Below the pieces are notes generated by a model. That model ran no database searches. It was not told where the DNA came from and saw only the letters and a program-made list of their open reading frames with translations. The translations under genes were made by a program, and so were the position numbers. This document shows positions 1-12,027 of a stretch of 64,000 nucleotides of DNA, piece after piece; the stretch's first letter is position 1, and each line of letters opens with the position of its first letter. The DNA comes from Cunninghamella blakesleeana (lineage: Eukaryota; Mucoromycota; Mucoromycetes; Mucorales; Cunninghamellaceae): assembly GCA_017871115.1 (NCBI GenBank), contig JAFCIZ010000001.1:7686001-7750000 (forward strand), read 5' to 3'.

Positions 1-2
1 AA

Positions 3-65
3 TACTTACTCAACCATTACTTTGAATTTTTTTTCAAGCTTGCCGATAGAGAAATTAATGATAAA
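3..65 (+). CDS. possible partial exon of an upstream gene
   Basis: The third frame is open from base 3 to 65 and encodes about 21 residues rich in aromatic and charged amino acids (it contains HYFEFFFKLADREIND). It stops at a good donor, GTAAGT at 66. A pyrimidine-rich acceptor near 285 would add only one codon before a stop. I do not recognise the protein. The start of the gene lies outside the window, so this could also be chance open frame. Confidence 0.3.
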
Positions 66-969
66 GTAAGTCAATATTTATTTTTTTTATTTTTATTTTT
101 ATTTTTTTTATTTTTTTTTCGATATTTCATATTCTATTAATATTTTTTTTCACTCATTTTTAATAAAATGATTTTTTTTTTTCTTGGTTTCATTTTATTT
201 TATATATATGGAAAACATATTTTAATTCAATCTTGTAACTGAAAAAACTGAGTTCAAAAAAATAGTTTTTTTTTTTTTTTTGACAAGAAATAAAGCATCT
301 ATACTTTATAAATACGTATGATTTTATAAAAGAATCACTCTTTTTATACTTTTATATATTACCAAGTATATTATTAATATAATTATCATTAAAGAAATCA
401 ATTTTTTACGTAATTCTTACTCAGATGCTTTGAATTAAGAACAATAATCATTCTTAAATTAGTAAAAGATAGTATAAATAATAAAGTCATTTGTACTAAC
501 AAATAAGCATCTTATAAATAAATAAGATATATTTATAAGAACGATTATATGTATATATGAGATTATAATATATAAGATTATAATATACACCCACGCACAT
601 ATATATATATATTAGCACAGATATACAACTATAATATAATAAATGAACATAAATATATTTTTATAGAGAAAGAGAGATAATAGTGTATTAATATATTATT
701 ATATTTTTATATATTATATAGATTAAAGTAAAAATCTAAAAAGGGAATCAAATTTGCGAAAAAGTGGTTGAAAATAAATTTATGTCGCACAAAGATATTT
801 AAAAAAGGCTCAGATATTTTTAGTTTATAAGAAATAGTTTTTTTTATTTTTCTTTTCCCTCCTTTTTTCTCCTTTTTCTTTCTTTGTAAATTTTTACTTT
901 CACTTCTTTTTCTTCTTCTTTTTTTTTTTTTAAAAAAAAAAAAAAGATTATTAAATAAAACTAGTTTTG
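66..969. other. gene-free AT-rich stretch, PIP5K upstream region
   Basis: About 900 bp of A/T-rich DNA with homopolymers and short TA runs near 600-720. No convincing exon or RNA gene was seen. A long pyrimidine run (839-931) followed by an A run lies just before the kinase start codon and probably forms its leader. Confidence 0.5.
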
Positions 970-2523
970 ATGTCTTTAGCATCATTGACTCATCAGCCTT
1001 TACAACAACAACAACAACAACAACAGCATCATATCCATAAAAAGGCCTCTTTTAGTGATAATCATGAACAAACAGATGTTATAGTACCAACTGCTGTTAC
1101 AAATGTGCGTACCCAACATTTACCACCACAAGATCAATATTATACTACTTCTCCAGTTGATCTTAGTTCAGATTCTTTAGAGTTATCTCCTCCTACTACT
1201 CCTATACCTTCAACAAAAAGTAAACAACAACAACAAAATAACAACTTGTTGAAAAAATCTTTAGATAATAATAATGATTTTCCCAAACAAGTCCAAGCCT
1301 TACATGAACATACTTTAACCCAATTTTATAAAGAAGGGGATGATATTGTATTAAAACGACACTCCACACATGATGCTTTATTACATAGTAAACGTAGAGA
1401 AACCATGTCTGTTCTACCTATTCATCCAACTAATAGCCAAGGTATGACATCATCATCATCCAGCACTTCAGCTCATCCATTATCCACTTCTATCATTCAA
1501 AATACAATAACTGGTGATAAACCAAGTAGCTCGATTCATACAACAAATGAATTAACAAGACATAGCTCAACTTCCACATTAACTCGACATAATACAACCG
1601 GCCACGTTTTATCCAAACCTAAAAAGAAACCAGTAACCGAATTATCTGAGGATTTCCAAAAAGAATTAACCGCTAGACGTAAAGCATTTAGAAGACTATC
1701 TCGTAAAAGAAGAGATACTGACGACGACGATGATCGTGTTATGATTGGAACCCGTATTGGTGAAGGCCATCAAAATTATGTATTAATGTACAACATGTTG
1801 ACTGGTATTCGTATTGCCGTTGGTCGGGTTTCTGCTAAAATTGATCGCCCTTTAACAGATGATGATTTTTCTGGTGCTCATAAATTGGCTTTTGATGTTA
1901 CTGGTGATGAATTGACTCCTGGTGCTAAATATGATTTTAAATTTAAAGATTATGCTCCTTGGGTATTCCGTCATTTACGTGAACAATTTGGTATTGATCC
2001 TGCTGATTATTTGGTAAATCATCATTATGAATCTATATATATATAGTATAAAAAAAATGCAACAATTGTATATACATTTATATATATTCATTATTATTAT
2101 TTATTTAATATATATAAATTTAGATTTCTTTGACAAGTAAATATATTTTATCCGAACTAGGTTCTCCTGGAAAAAGTGGTAGTTTCTTTTATTATTCTCG
2201 GGATTATCGATTTATTATCAAAACCATTCATCATACCGAACATAAATTTATGCGAAAAATTCTTAGACAATATCACGATGTAAGCTAATCTATATATATA
2301 TATAATACAATAATATAATAGAATAATAATAATATCTTTTTTTTTTTTATTTTTATTATCTATTAACTATTTTTTAGCACGTTATCAATAATCCAAACAC
2401 TCTATTATGTCGCTATTATGGTTTACATCGTGTCAAGTTACCACGTGGTAGAAAAATTCATTTTGTTGTTATGGGTAATGTCTTCCCACCAAATAAGGAT
2501 GTTCATGAAACCTATGATCTTAA

Positions 2524-2561
<38 letters not shown>

Positions 2562-3671
2562 AATAATAATAGTTAAAAACAAAAAAACAAAAATAAATAT
2601 CAACTATTATATATACTAATGGTATTTTTTATTTTTTATTTTTTTTAGGGCTCTACCATTGGACGTTTATTACCTGAAGAAGAAATTAGAAAGAATCCTA
2701 GTGCTGTAATGAAAGATCTTAATTGGGAAAAACGAAACCGTAAATTGAAGTTGGGTCCTCAAAAACGCGGCATGTTTATTAAACAACTTGTTCGAGACGT
2801 TAGAGTAAGAATATAATATATATAAATATATATATACATGTCTGTGTTTCTTTTATTAACTATCCTATTTATTTTATTTTAATTAAAATAATAATAATAA
2901 TAATCATGTAGTTGCTTGTACATTTAAATATTATGGATTATAGTTTATTAATTGGTGTCCATGATATGCTTCGTGGTAATAAAGATAAAGTCCGTCATTC
3001 AACTTTACATGCATTCCAGGTAATAAACTCAATCAATAATATATATATATATATATATAATTATTACTATTAACATGTATTAATTATAAAATCTTTTTAA
3101 TTTTATTTATTTAATATATCCATATATAGCCTGATACCAAGAGTGTGGAACGCCGTGATACTTTAATGAAACGTCGACAAAGTAAAGCTCAAGTTGTTAG
3201 AAAAGCTATCGCTCAAGCTAATCCTGATAAATTAGATTTATCCGAACTTCCTGATGATCCAGAAGAGTAAGTACACTTTTATTTTATTTATATTATTTTT
3301 TTTAAAAAAAAAAAAAGTTAAACCAATATATATATATATATATCGCTCATACTAATAAATGACTTGTTTATTTTTATTTATTTATCATTAGACGCCGTAA
3401 CTGTGTATTCTATTCCGATGAAGGTGGGTTCCAAGCAACTGATGAAATGGACCAACCTACCGGATTATTATACTTTATGGGCATTATTGATATTTTAACG
3501 CCTTATGATACAAAAAAGAAGACAGAACATATGTTTAAATCTTTAACACAAGATAAAAATGCCATCTCTGCTGTCAAACCTTCAGTTTATGGTGATCGGT
3601 TTATGGGCTATATGGCTAAAACCTTGGAACATAACCAAGATATACCTCATGAGTATAATATGAGCTCCTAA
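970..3671 (+). CDS. MSS4: phosphatidylinositol-4-phosphate 5-kinase (Mss4/Its3-like)
   Basis: Makes PI(4,5)P2 from PI4P at the plasma membrane, which controls actin and endocytosis. Seven exons: 970-2013, 2124-2279, 2378-2524, 2649-2804, 2912-3019, 3130-3266 and 3392-3671, giving 675 aa in one frame. Residues 1 to about 220 are low complexity (Gln, Ser, Thr rich). The catalytic PIPK domain starts near residue 255 ([19 protein letters not shown]). It contains the nucleotide-binding [10 protein letters not shown], the IIKT lysine segment, the catalytic [11 protein letters not shown] motif and the C-terminal IIDILTPYD with its activation segment. All introns are GT-AG. ATG at 970 is chosen because the codon before it is TTG and upstream is the pyrimidine/A leader. 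The family call is firm; whether it is Mss4 rather than another PIP5K paralogue is inference. Confidence 0.95.
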
Positions 3672-4368
3672 TTAAAAAATATTAATAACAATAGTAGCTA
3701 ACATTTGATACCTAAGTTGAAAAAAAGAAAAAAAAATTTTTACTCCCCTGTGCTCTCTTTGATATTCATTTTATTTTATTCTTTATCTTTTTTTTTTTTC
3801 TTTTTATTTATTTCACTTACTTATTTATTTTATTAACTTAATTATATTCCAATTCCATATATATACATTTATATATATATATATATGTTGTTTTACTAAA
3901 TTATTACTCTTATTATTATTCTTTTTTTTCTTTATTATTATTATTATTATTTACTTTATTATATATATTCCATATTCAACGTTTTTTTTCTTCTTATTCT
4001 TTTGTTTTATTTTTATTTTGTTGTATTAAAATAGATCATAATAAATAAGGGGGATATATTAAATATTTTAATTCAATTTCCATTATATACCAATTCATGT
4101 ACTTTTATTATCTAAAGGCATTACGATAAATCAAGTTTTATCTTCTTGTAAAAATTATGACTATTAAAAAAAATAATTATGAATTACTATATAAATTGAC
4201 TATTAGAGTTGTATAATTTGAACTTTTTAAATGACTAAAATTAAATAAATCATAATAATTAATCTGAAAATATATAATATAATGTATATACATATTTTTA
4301 TCTTTCATCTGCTTTAATAAAATATAAAAGAATAATTATAAAATAAGATAAAATAAACTAAGTATTTA

Positions 4369-4406
<38 letters not shown>

Positions 4407-4712
4407 TTATTATTATTTAAAATACGATAAAGAAAATATGTAAAGGAAAAAAAATACAAGAAAAAATAATAATAAAATAGAGTGAAAGAAAAAAGAGAGA
4501 GAGTTTATAATACATGAAAATACTGAATAGGTTGAAGCATTAGTAAATCGATACAATAATATTAAATAAAAAAAAGAGATAGAATAACTAAAATCATAAA
4601 GAATTATATATGTATATAAATTATTCTTCCTTTTTTTGCATGAATATAATAATAAATGATCAAAAAGTTGCTTTGTTGAGTTACTTGAATCAAGTGGTTA
4701 TATATATAATAA
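3672..4712. other. convergent intergenic region
   Basis: Contains the 3' ends of the PIP5K gene (+) and the DR1 gene (-). It is T-rich, then A-rich, with a TA microsatellite near 4375-4402. No coding or RNA signal was seen. Confidence 0.5.
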
Positions 4713-5494
4713 CTATTGTTGTTGTGCTTCGTATTTTTGTCTTGATTGAGCAAATAATAATTCTTGTTGTCTAAATAACTCTTCTTCTGATATACCAGTA
4801 TTTTCTAATCTAGAACTTTTCTTGTCTCGATCCTATAATAATAATAAAAATAAAGGAATGCATAGATGTATATAGTTTAGTTTTATTTGTATTATTTATA
4901 AATAGAATGATCTATTTTTTATAAAAAAAATCACTAAAAAATTTCTCTTTTTTACCTTTACTTTTTGTTGTCTTTTATGTTCTTTAAAAACATCATCGAC
5001 TTCTTCTACATAATCTTCAAAACCAAGTGCTTGCAATGAAGCTATAACATGTTCTCCAGCAATAGTTTTTTTTGTTTCTTTTTCACATATTTCGTTGGCT
5101 TCTGATGCAATTAAATGTATAAATTCTACGAATACATTTAGTAATAAAATAACAATAAAAATTTAAGATCAATACAAAATAGAAACCTTCATCTTTTTAT
5201 TTTATAGAATAATAAAACTATAAGACTCTTACCAACACAACAATCTATTAATAAATCACGTGTATCTTTAGCACACACAACATCTTCAGGCATCATTTCG
5301 TTAATTAATTTTTGTACCGTAGCTATAAGATAGAAATGATAAAAAATAAAAGAAAATAGTGTTTTTCAGTATTATTAGTTTTCAGAGTTTATTAAATTTA
5401 TTTTAAAAATAGTTTTTATAGGAATATATATACTACCTTTAGGTAAGGAGAGATCATCATCTGCTGCCGATCCAGAACGTTCATTATCACTCAT
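4713..5494 (-). CDS. DR1: negative cofactor 2 beta (DR1/Ncb2), histone-fold TBP regulator
   Basis: NC2-beta pairs with NC2-alpha through a histone fold and binds TBP on promoter DNA, limiting TFIIA/TFIIB entry. Four exons in transcription order: 5494-5437, 5322-5233, 5125-4956, 4832-4713; 145 aa. The histone fold is clear at about residues 18-95: LPKATVQKLINEMMP, then DVVCAKDTRDLLIDCCVEFIH, then ANEICEKETKKTIAGEHV, then ALQALGFEDY. The Gln-rich C-terminal tail is shorter than in animals. It is divergent with the Aim32-like gene, whose start is 547 bp away, so the two may share a promoter. Confidence 0.93.
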
Positions 5495-6041
5495 ATTATA
5501 TATATGTGTGTGTATAAGTTTTTAAAAAAAAAAAAAAAAAAAAAAGAAAGAAAGAAAAGGAATGGAAAGAAAAACAAAAATAACAATGTATATAGACAAA
5601 AAAAAATCGGGATTTTAAAAAGGCTCCAAATTTTTTTCAAATTAACATTAAGATTTGAAAATAATTTTATAGGTTTCTAATTCAAAATAAAATAGTATGA
5701 ATTAAATATGTTTGCGTCTTGCAATTACATATGATTTTTTAAAATAAAAACATAATATAACCAATAAAAAAACTATGATAATCAAAAGAAAACCTAATAT
5801 TCATCCCTTCTAACAATTTTTTCTATCAATATCTATATACTTGAACACTTATTTATTTTTACAAGTAAAAGAATAAAAATAAAAAATAAAAGAGGATTGT
5901 GTAACTTACAAAAGTCACCGACAAAGCGCGCCCTCCGTTTACAAAAATATAAAAGCTTATTTTTTTTTTTTTTCATTCTTTTTTCTTCTTTTTTACTTTT
6001 TTTTAAAAAAAAAAAACATAAATTTTCAAACCTATTATAAA
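5495..6041. other. divergent promoter, DR1 / Aim32-like gene
   Basis: Holds long A runs next to the DR1 start, a CGGGATTTTAAA motif near 5609-5620, and a short GC-rich island near 5918-5938. T/A runs precede the Aim32-like ATG. No gene was seen. Confidence 0.5.
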
Positions 6042-7215
6042 ATGATTTCTAGACATTTGGTACAGCTAAAAAAGGCTTCCATATGGCCTATATCCTATTC
6101 ATTCAATTCCAACCGACATTATACAACTATACCTTTTGATACAAAGCCATTTCCATTTAATAGGCATGTCTATAGATATATATGCTAAAAAGATTATAAA
6201 TAAATGATTAATAGATCTAGAAGTTATTTTCATATAAAATAGACAGCTATAAAAATATAACGGTAAACTAACTTTTCTTTTCTTATTATTTGTATTATTC
6301 TACATTATTTACAATATTTTATTTTATTTAAAAAATAACAATAATAAAAGGTTTGAACCATGTTGTCCAGACGAAACAACGGAAAAAGCAGAAAATGGAT
6401 TTGTACCATGCCAAAAACATCCTATACCTAAAGTACTTGGCCGTAAAATAGATATGGAAACAGATATGAAAGGTAGTGGTATCCCAAAAGATCGGCATAT
6501 GGTGATATGTGTAGGGGAACAAGGAATAGAATGGACAAGATCAAAAGTGGAAGCTGTTACGGATGGTTCTGTTTATGCAATTAATCAATTACATCATCAA
6601 TATTTACATTATCAAAAAACACACCACCTTCCTATACCACCACCAACTGATAGAGAGATGCTAACCACTATATGTGATCGTCCACCTACATTCTCCTCCT
6701 CTTCTCCTTCTACATGTGATGTTATGATTTTTCCTGAATTTAGATTATATACACAAATTGATTATCAACAATTAAACCTATCAACAACCAAATCATCATC
6801 ATCTACTGATTTTGTTAAAGTATTAGAGACTCTTTGGAACAATCCATCCTCTTCTCAATTACCTCAAGTAACTGAACAAATGGAAATGAAAGACATTGAT
6901 GCGGTAATTTTAGTATGCACTCATGAACGACGGGATATGCGATGCGGTGTACTTGGCCCTCTTCTTGTTAATGCTTTTCGTAATTGTTTAAATGACGATG
7001 CTTTAAAAAGTAAAAATGTATTGGTTTATGGAACGAGCCATTTTGGTGGGCATAAATATGCAGGTAATGTTATTATTCATCAAAAAGGTCTTGGTGGCCA
7101 TATGTATGGAAACGTTAGAGAATGCCATGTACCTTCCATTATTGATAGACATATTATTCACGGTAAAGTGATCAAAGAATTATGGCGAAGTCAAGTTACT
7201 CCACCTTCTTTATAA
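6042..7215 (+). CDS. AIM32: Aim32/Apd1-like sucrase/ferredoxin-like protein, probably mitochondrial
   Basis: Members of this family have a thioredoxin-like ferredoxin fold that binds a 2Fe-2S cluster. Exons 6042-6163 and 6351-7215 give 328 aa. The N-terminus (MISRHLVQLKKASIW) is basic, hydroxylated and lacks acids, as expected for a mitochondrial presequence. Family motifs: PCCPDE near residue 45, VLVCTHERRDMRCGVLGP (written VILVCTHERRDMRCG here) at about 235-255, and SHFGGHKYAGNVIIH at about 280. The intron must use a GC donor (AG|GCATGT at 6164). The nearest GT donors put the second exon out of frame, running straight into a stop. Aim32 of yeast is similar in length. The paralogue choice (Aim32 versus Apd1) rests on the presequence. 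Confidence 0.85.
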
Positions 7216-7494
7216 ATATATTCATGCTATATATATATATATAACATAAAAACAAATCAATCATATTTAGAGTGTTATTATTTTTTAGATATACATTTAT
7301 ATATATTAAAAGTATGCTGTATAATATTTAAGTTTTTGACATATTCTTTTTTAAAAAATAAATAAATACATATTTTTATTACAAAACTGCATGAAATGAA
7401 AAATAATAACAAAAAATAATTTAATAAAGTGAAAAAATATTACAACTAAAATGGAATGTTACAGTTTAAATAAGCATATATAGATCTTTTTTCT

Positions 7495-7929
7495 TTAAAG
7501 CTTGGATCTGGAAGCAAGAACTTGTCCCTTTTCTTTTTGAGCTTGGAATTTAGCACGGAGTTCTTCAGCACGTCTAAGTTCATTGCGACCGAGTTGGCTA
7601 AAAAAAAAAAATGAAGTTATAGTGCAAAAAAATAAGCTAAATATATATTTATAATTTCGTAATCTTATTTATTATCCTTTTCTCTTTCTCCTCCGTATTA
7701 TTTTTAATGATTACAAAATAAAATTAATAACTTACTGAATATGTACTTCATCAGGACCATCGGCAAATCTAAGAGTTCTTACACCAGCATAGTATTTGGC
7801 AAGAGGGAAATCAGAAGAAAGACCACCAGCACCATGAGCTTGCATAGCTCTATCAATAACATTAAGAGCCATATTAGGAACAGCAACCTATGAATAAATT
7901 ATATATTAAAATAAAATAAAAAAATTAAT

Positions 7930-7963
<34 letters not shown>

Positions 7964-9327
7964 GTATATAATTATAATTATAATTTTATTTCATATTTTT
8001 TTAAAAATAAAATTACCTTAGCCATACTGATTTCTTTCAAAGCATGTTTAGCATCACGTTCATCAATCTTTTGAGCAGCATTTAAAACAAGGAATCTAGC
8101 TTGATCAATTTCAATACGAGATCGAGCAATATCAGAAATAATAGTACCATGTTCATAAAGACCTTTACCAAAAGTACGACGGGAAGGATCAGTAACACGG
8201 ACCATCATATATTCTAAAGCACGTTCAGCAATACCAATAGTTCTCATACAATGGTGAATACGACCAGGTCCGAGACGACCTTGAATAACTTCAAATCCGC
8301 GACCTTCACCAAGAACAATATTTTCTACAGGAACGCGTACATCTTTGAAAATAATTTCACAATGTCCTTCGGGAGCATCATCAAAACCGAAAACAGTTAA
8401 AGGACGAACTACGGTAATACCAGGAGTATCGGCAGGAACAATGACAATAGATTGTTGACGATGTTTGTTAGGATTGGAGGCATCAGATTTACCCATAACA
8501 ATATAAACAGCACAACGAGGATCACCAGCTCCAGAAATCCACCATTTAAGACCATTAAGGACATATTCATTTCCTTCACGACGAATATTTAATTCAATAT
8601 TGGTAGCATCAGAAGAAGCAACACGGGGTTCAGTCATAGCAAAAGCAGATCGGATCTTGCCATCCATTAAAGGTTTTAACCATTTTTCCTTTTGTGCAGG
8701 TGTACCATATTTAGCTAATACTTCCATGTTACCAGTATCAGGTGCAGAACAATTCATGGCTTCAGGTGCAAGCTTAATACAACGACCAGTCAATTCAGCA
8801 ATTAATCCATATTCCACATTTGTTAATCCAGCTCCTTCAGCATATGACTTTCCAAGGAATAAATTCCATAAACCAAGAGAACGGGCTTTAGCTTTAAGTT
8901 CTTCAAGTACGGGAGGGATTATCTATTTTACAAATAGAGAAAAGAGAAAATAATGATGATCCTTCAATAACTGTATATACACATATATACACTCATACAT
9001 AAACACAAACACACACAAAAAATTGTACTCGTAGCTCTTTTTTTAAAATAAATATATCCATTACCTTCCAGCGATTTTCACCTTGACCCATTTGAAGATC
9101 GAAAAGTCTTTCAGCAGGTATACAGTCATTCTATACAATAAGTAATATAAAAAAAATATAAAGATAAAAAAACTTTAGGAAAACCATATTACAATAATAA
9201 AAATAATAGCAGTATAAAAAATACATGCATATAATCAATTTACTTCAACAAAGTCTTTAGCTTTAGCATAAAGTTCTTGGAATTTAGGAGAAAGCTTTGT
9301 TAAATCAATAAGAGAGTTGGTAGCCAT
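7495..9327 (-). CDS. acyl-CoA dehydrogenase, ACAD10/11 type, peroxisomal (C-terminal SKL)
   Basis: FAD enzyme that introduces the 2,3-double bond into acyl-CoA. Five exons in transcription order: 9327-9244, 9130-9065, 8922-8017, 7887-7736, 7597-7495; 436 aa, the usual size. ACAD motifs: [16 protein letters not shown] (acyl-CoA/FAD site), [27 protein letters not shown], and [16 protein letters not shown] with the R-rich FAD-binding stretch. The [17 protein letters not shown] tail is typical of the ACAD10/11 branch. The protein ends in SRSKL, a canonical PTS1, so peroxisomal import is likely. Animal ACAD11-type proteins carry an extra N-terminal kinase domain; this one has only the dehydrogenase part. 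Substrate chain length cannot be read from the sequence. Confidence 0.92.
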
Positions 9328-9824
9328 TGTTTTTTATTATTTTATATATATAATATATACAAGAAAAAGAAAAGAAAGAGTAAGGAAAAAAAAGAAAAAG
9401 CTGGGGAAAAAAAATCAGCATATATATATTATTTTTATTTTTTTCAACTGCCGCTAAATTTTTTTGACTAATCATTATTATAGGATTTGGTGTGTGAAAA
9501 AGATTACTGTAAGCATAAAAAAAATCAGGTTAAATTTTTTAATTATATAACTTTAGTAAGATTGTTTATATTCTTTACATAAAATAAATTTATATATATA
9601 TATCAAAATAATTATACTTTAAGTAAATAATAAATATTGTTAAAAATATATTCTTATTAAAATAAAGTAAATAATAATAATAAATAAAGTAAAAGTAATT
9701 ATTACAAGGTTTTTTAAAAAAAATTAAATCATATAATATATACTATATATAATATAATATATATAAATCTCTATCAAATCAATATGTAAATAACTAAACT
9801 AATAATCATCGCCAAAAGATATTA
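9328..9824. other. intergenic, ACAD promoter / YSC84 3' end
   Basis: A/T-rich, 497 bp between two genes on the same strand. Only homopolymers and TA repeats were seen. Confidence 0.5.
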
Positions 9825-11439
9825 TTATTGAAGTTGTACATAATTAGCAGGAAACTATTTATATAATATAAAAAAAGTGTATAATATTATTAATAAATCA
9901 ATGAGTTCATGATGTATATATATCTTTAATCAGAGAATAAAAAATAATAGCTAAGATTTTTTTTCCCTTTTTTTTTGATACTTACGACACCCTGTCTTGA
10001 TCCGATTTTACCAGTCCACCAATCATCTTGACTATCACTTTTCTGTACAATGGTGATAATATCATTTTCATTAAAACTTAAATCTCCCTCTTGCTCACCA
10101 TTAAATGTATATAAAGCACGAGCAGTTGGTTCATTGGGTCTTGCAAAAGCAGGTTTACGACTAGCCGGAGGTGGTGGTGGTGGTGCTCTTTTCACATCAC
10201 CTTGGGATTGAAAATGAGATTGAGAAGGTGGTGTATAAGTTGGAGGTACTACTGGTGATGAATAGGTATGGCTATTATTATTACTACTATATCCATTATT
10301 ATTGTTTTGTGTATTTCCATACACATTATTATTATTATAGGTATTGGTATTAGCGTTATTGTTATTATAAGATGGCATTGTTAAAGATTGAGGTGGTGGA
10401 GGTGCTGGTGCACCATAACCTGCTACTTGGCGAACAGGAGGTGGTTTACGAAGGGTTCCACGGGCTGATATGTTTGTACTTTTATATAATGGTGCTGCAG
10501 ATTCGTCTTCGATACCACGTTGGTAAGATGATCCAGTGTTACCGAGAGTATGGAATTTGGCATTTAAGGCCCGATAAAGTACATCTGCTTCAGGAGGTGG
10601 CGCTACTGTACCATTTAATAATTCTTTAGCTGTCACTCGACGTCCGTATAATTTTTCATTAGCATCACCCCGTGTTACTACAACTGATCCTTCTAATGAG
10701 ACACCAGCAAACAACCCTCTAGTTTTACTATATGAATAAATGGCCGCTACATGTTTAAGACTTGCTGATCCCGAAGCTTCTGCATTTCTTCCAATTGGCC
10801 CTGCTGCGACTGTATTATTTAAATATACATATATATATAATCATTTATTAAGAATTATTCTTTTTCATTTGTTTCTATTTTAATTATTATCATCATTACA
10901 TATATATATATATATATATATATCAATTTTACCTGATACATTTCCACCAAGTGTAACATTCCCTGCATGACTAAAAGTTTTTACTGCTTCTTTAGAATTT
11001 AAAACGAGTACAAAATCAGTAAGCTCAGCACCTAAATAAAATAATGAAAAAAAATAAAGAAAAAAAAATGAAGAATAAAGAACAATGAATAACTTTTTTA
11101 AAAAAAATTCCTTAAACCAATCTTTTTTTTTCTTTTGTATATTTTTTTTGTTATCATCATTATTATTACCAATCTGTCCACCAGCACCAATACCTCCAGT
11201 AGCAATAGCCGAAGGCGCAGACCAGCCTATTTTATAAAAATAAATAAATATAAATATATGCATTAAGAATTAAAAGCCCGTTGCCAAGAACTGTGATATA
11301 GTTTTTAGAATATAAATAATAATAATAGTAATAATAACTTACTATTATCCGGCAACCTATTTTAGATCCAAAAAATATTTTAAATTAATTACAACAACCC
11401 AAAGGTATATTCTAGTTTTTCATATTTATCTATCTCTCG

Positions 11440-11475
<36 letters not shown>

Positions 11476-12027
11476 ATAGTTTTACCTAGCTGTTTAAAAT
11501 AAAATAAAATAAAGTTATAAGTTAGTATGATGACATAAAATATGAAAATATTTTTAAAGAGAAAAAGAGCGAGAAAAAGAAAATACTAACCGACAACTAA
11601 ACCAGACCCAGCTCTTCCAGTAAACAAGAACCCAGCTTTAAGAACAGAATAAATAGCCAACCCTTGGGCATTTTCTAAAATATTAGCAGGAATCACTTTA
11701 TCTACACCTTCGCCAGGATCTAGTATAATAACAATAAGAATAATAAATATAGTGATATATAAACGAAATATAAATCATTATATAAGTGTTATCATTGCAC
11801 GTGCTTATTTTTATTTTATTTTTACCGATAAAACTATTTAAAATCCTTGCAGCTTTTTTACATTCGTCTAATATAAAATAAATGAAACAGTATTAATAAA
11901 AAAGAAAAAATAAATAGATCTAATCATTATTAAACTATTTTTAATAATATTTATATATATATTTACTTGTTAAACTACTTGGTAATGGTGAGTTAATTGA
12001 AGACGTAAAATTACTTATTTTTTTCAT
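9825..12027 (-). CDS. YSC84: Ysc84/Lsb3-like actin-patch protein (SYLF lipid-binding + SH3)
   Basis: Links membranes to actin assembly at endocytic sites; the fungal homologues bind Las17/WASP. Nine exons in transcription order: 12027-11967, 11867-11826, 11719-11591, 11489-11486 (4 nt), 11356-11343 (14 nt), 11226-11170, 11031-10933, 10809-9986, 9854-9825; 419 aa. The SYLF domain covers about residues 15-235 (KKAARILNSFIDPGEGVDK, SWSAPSAIATGGIGAGGQIG, GRNAEASGSASLKHVAAIYS, GLFAGVSLEGSVVVTRG). It is followed by a Pro/Asn-rich linker with PPPPPPPASR and a C-terminal SH3 (ARALYTFNGEQEGDLSFNE, DDWWTGKIGSRQGVVFPANYV). The 4-nt microexon is needed to give the family's conserved ARLPD segment; without it the frame is wrong. 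The last exon supplies the ALYDY-type SH3 end (FPANYV). Confidence 0.93.
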
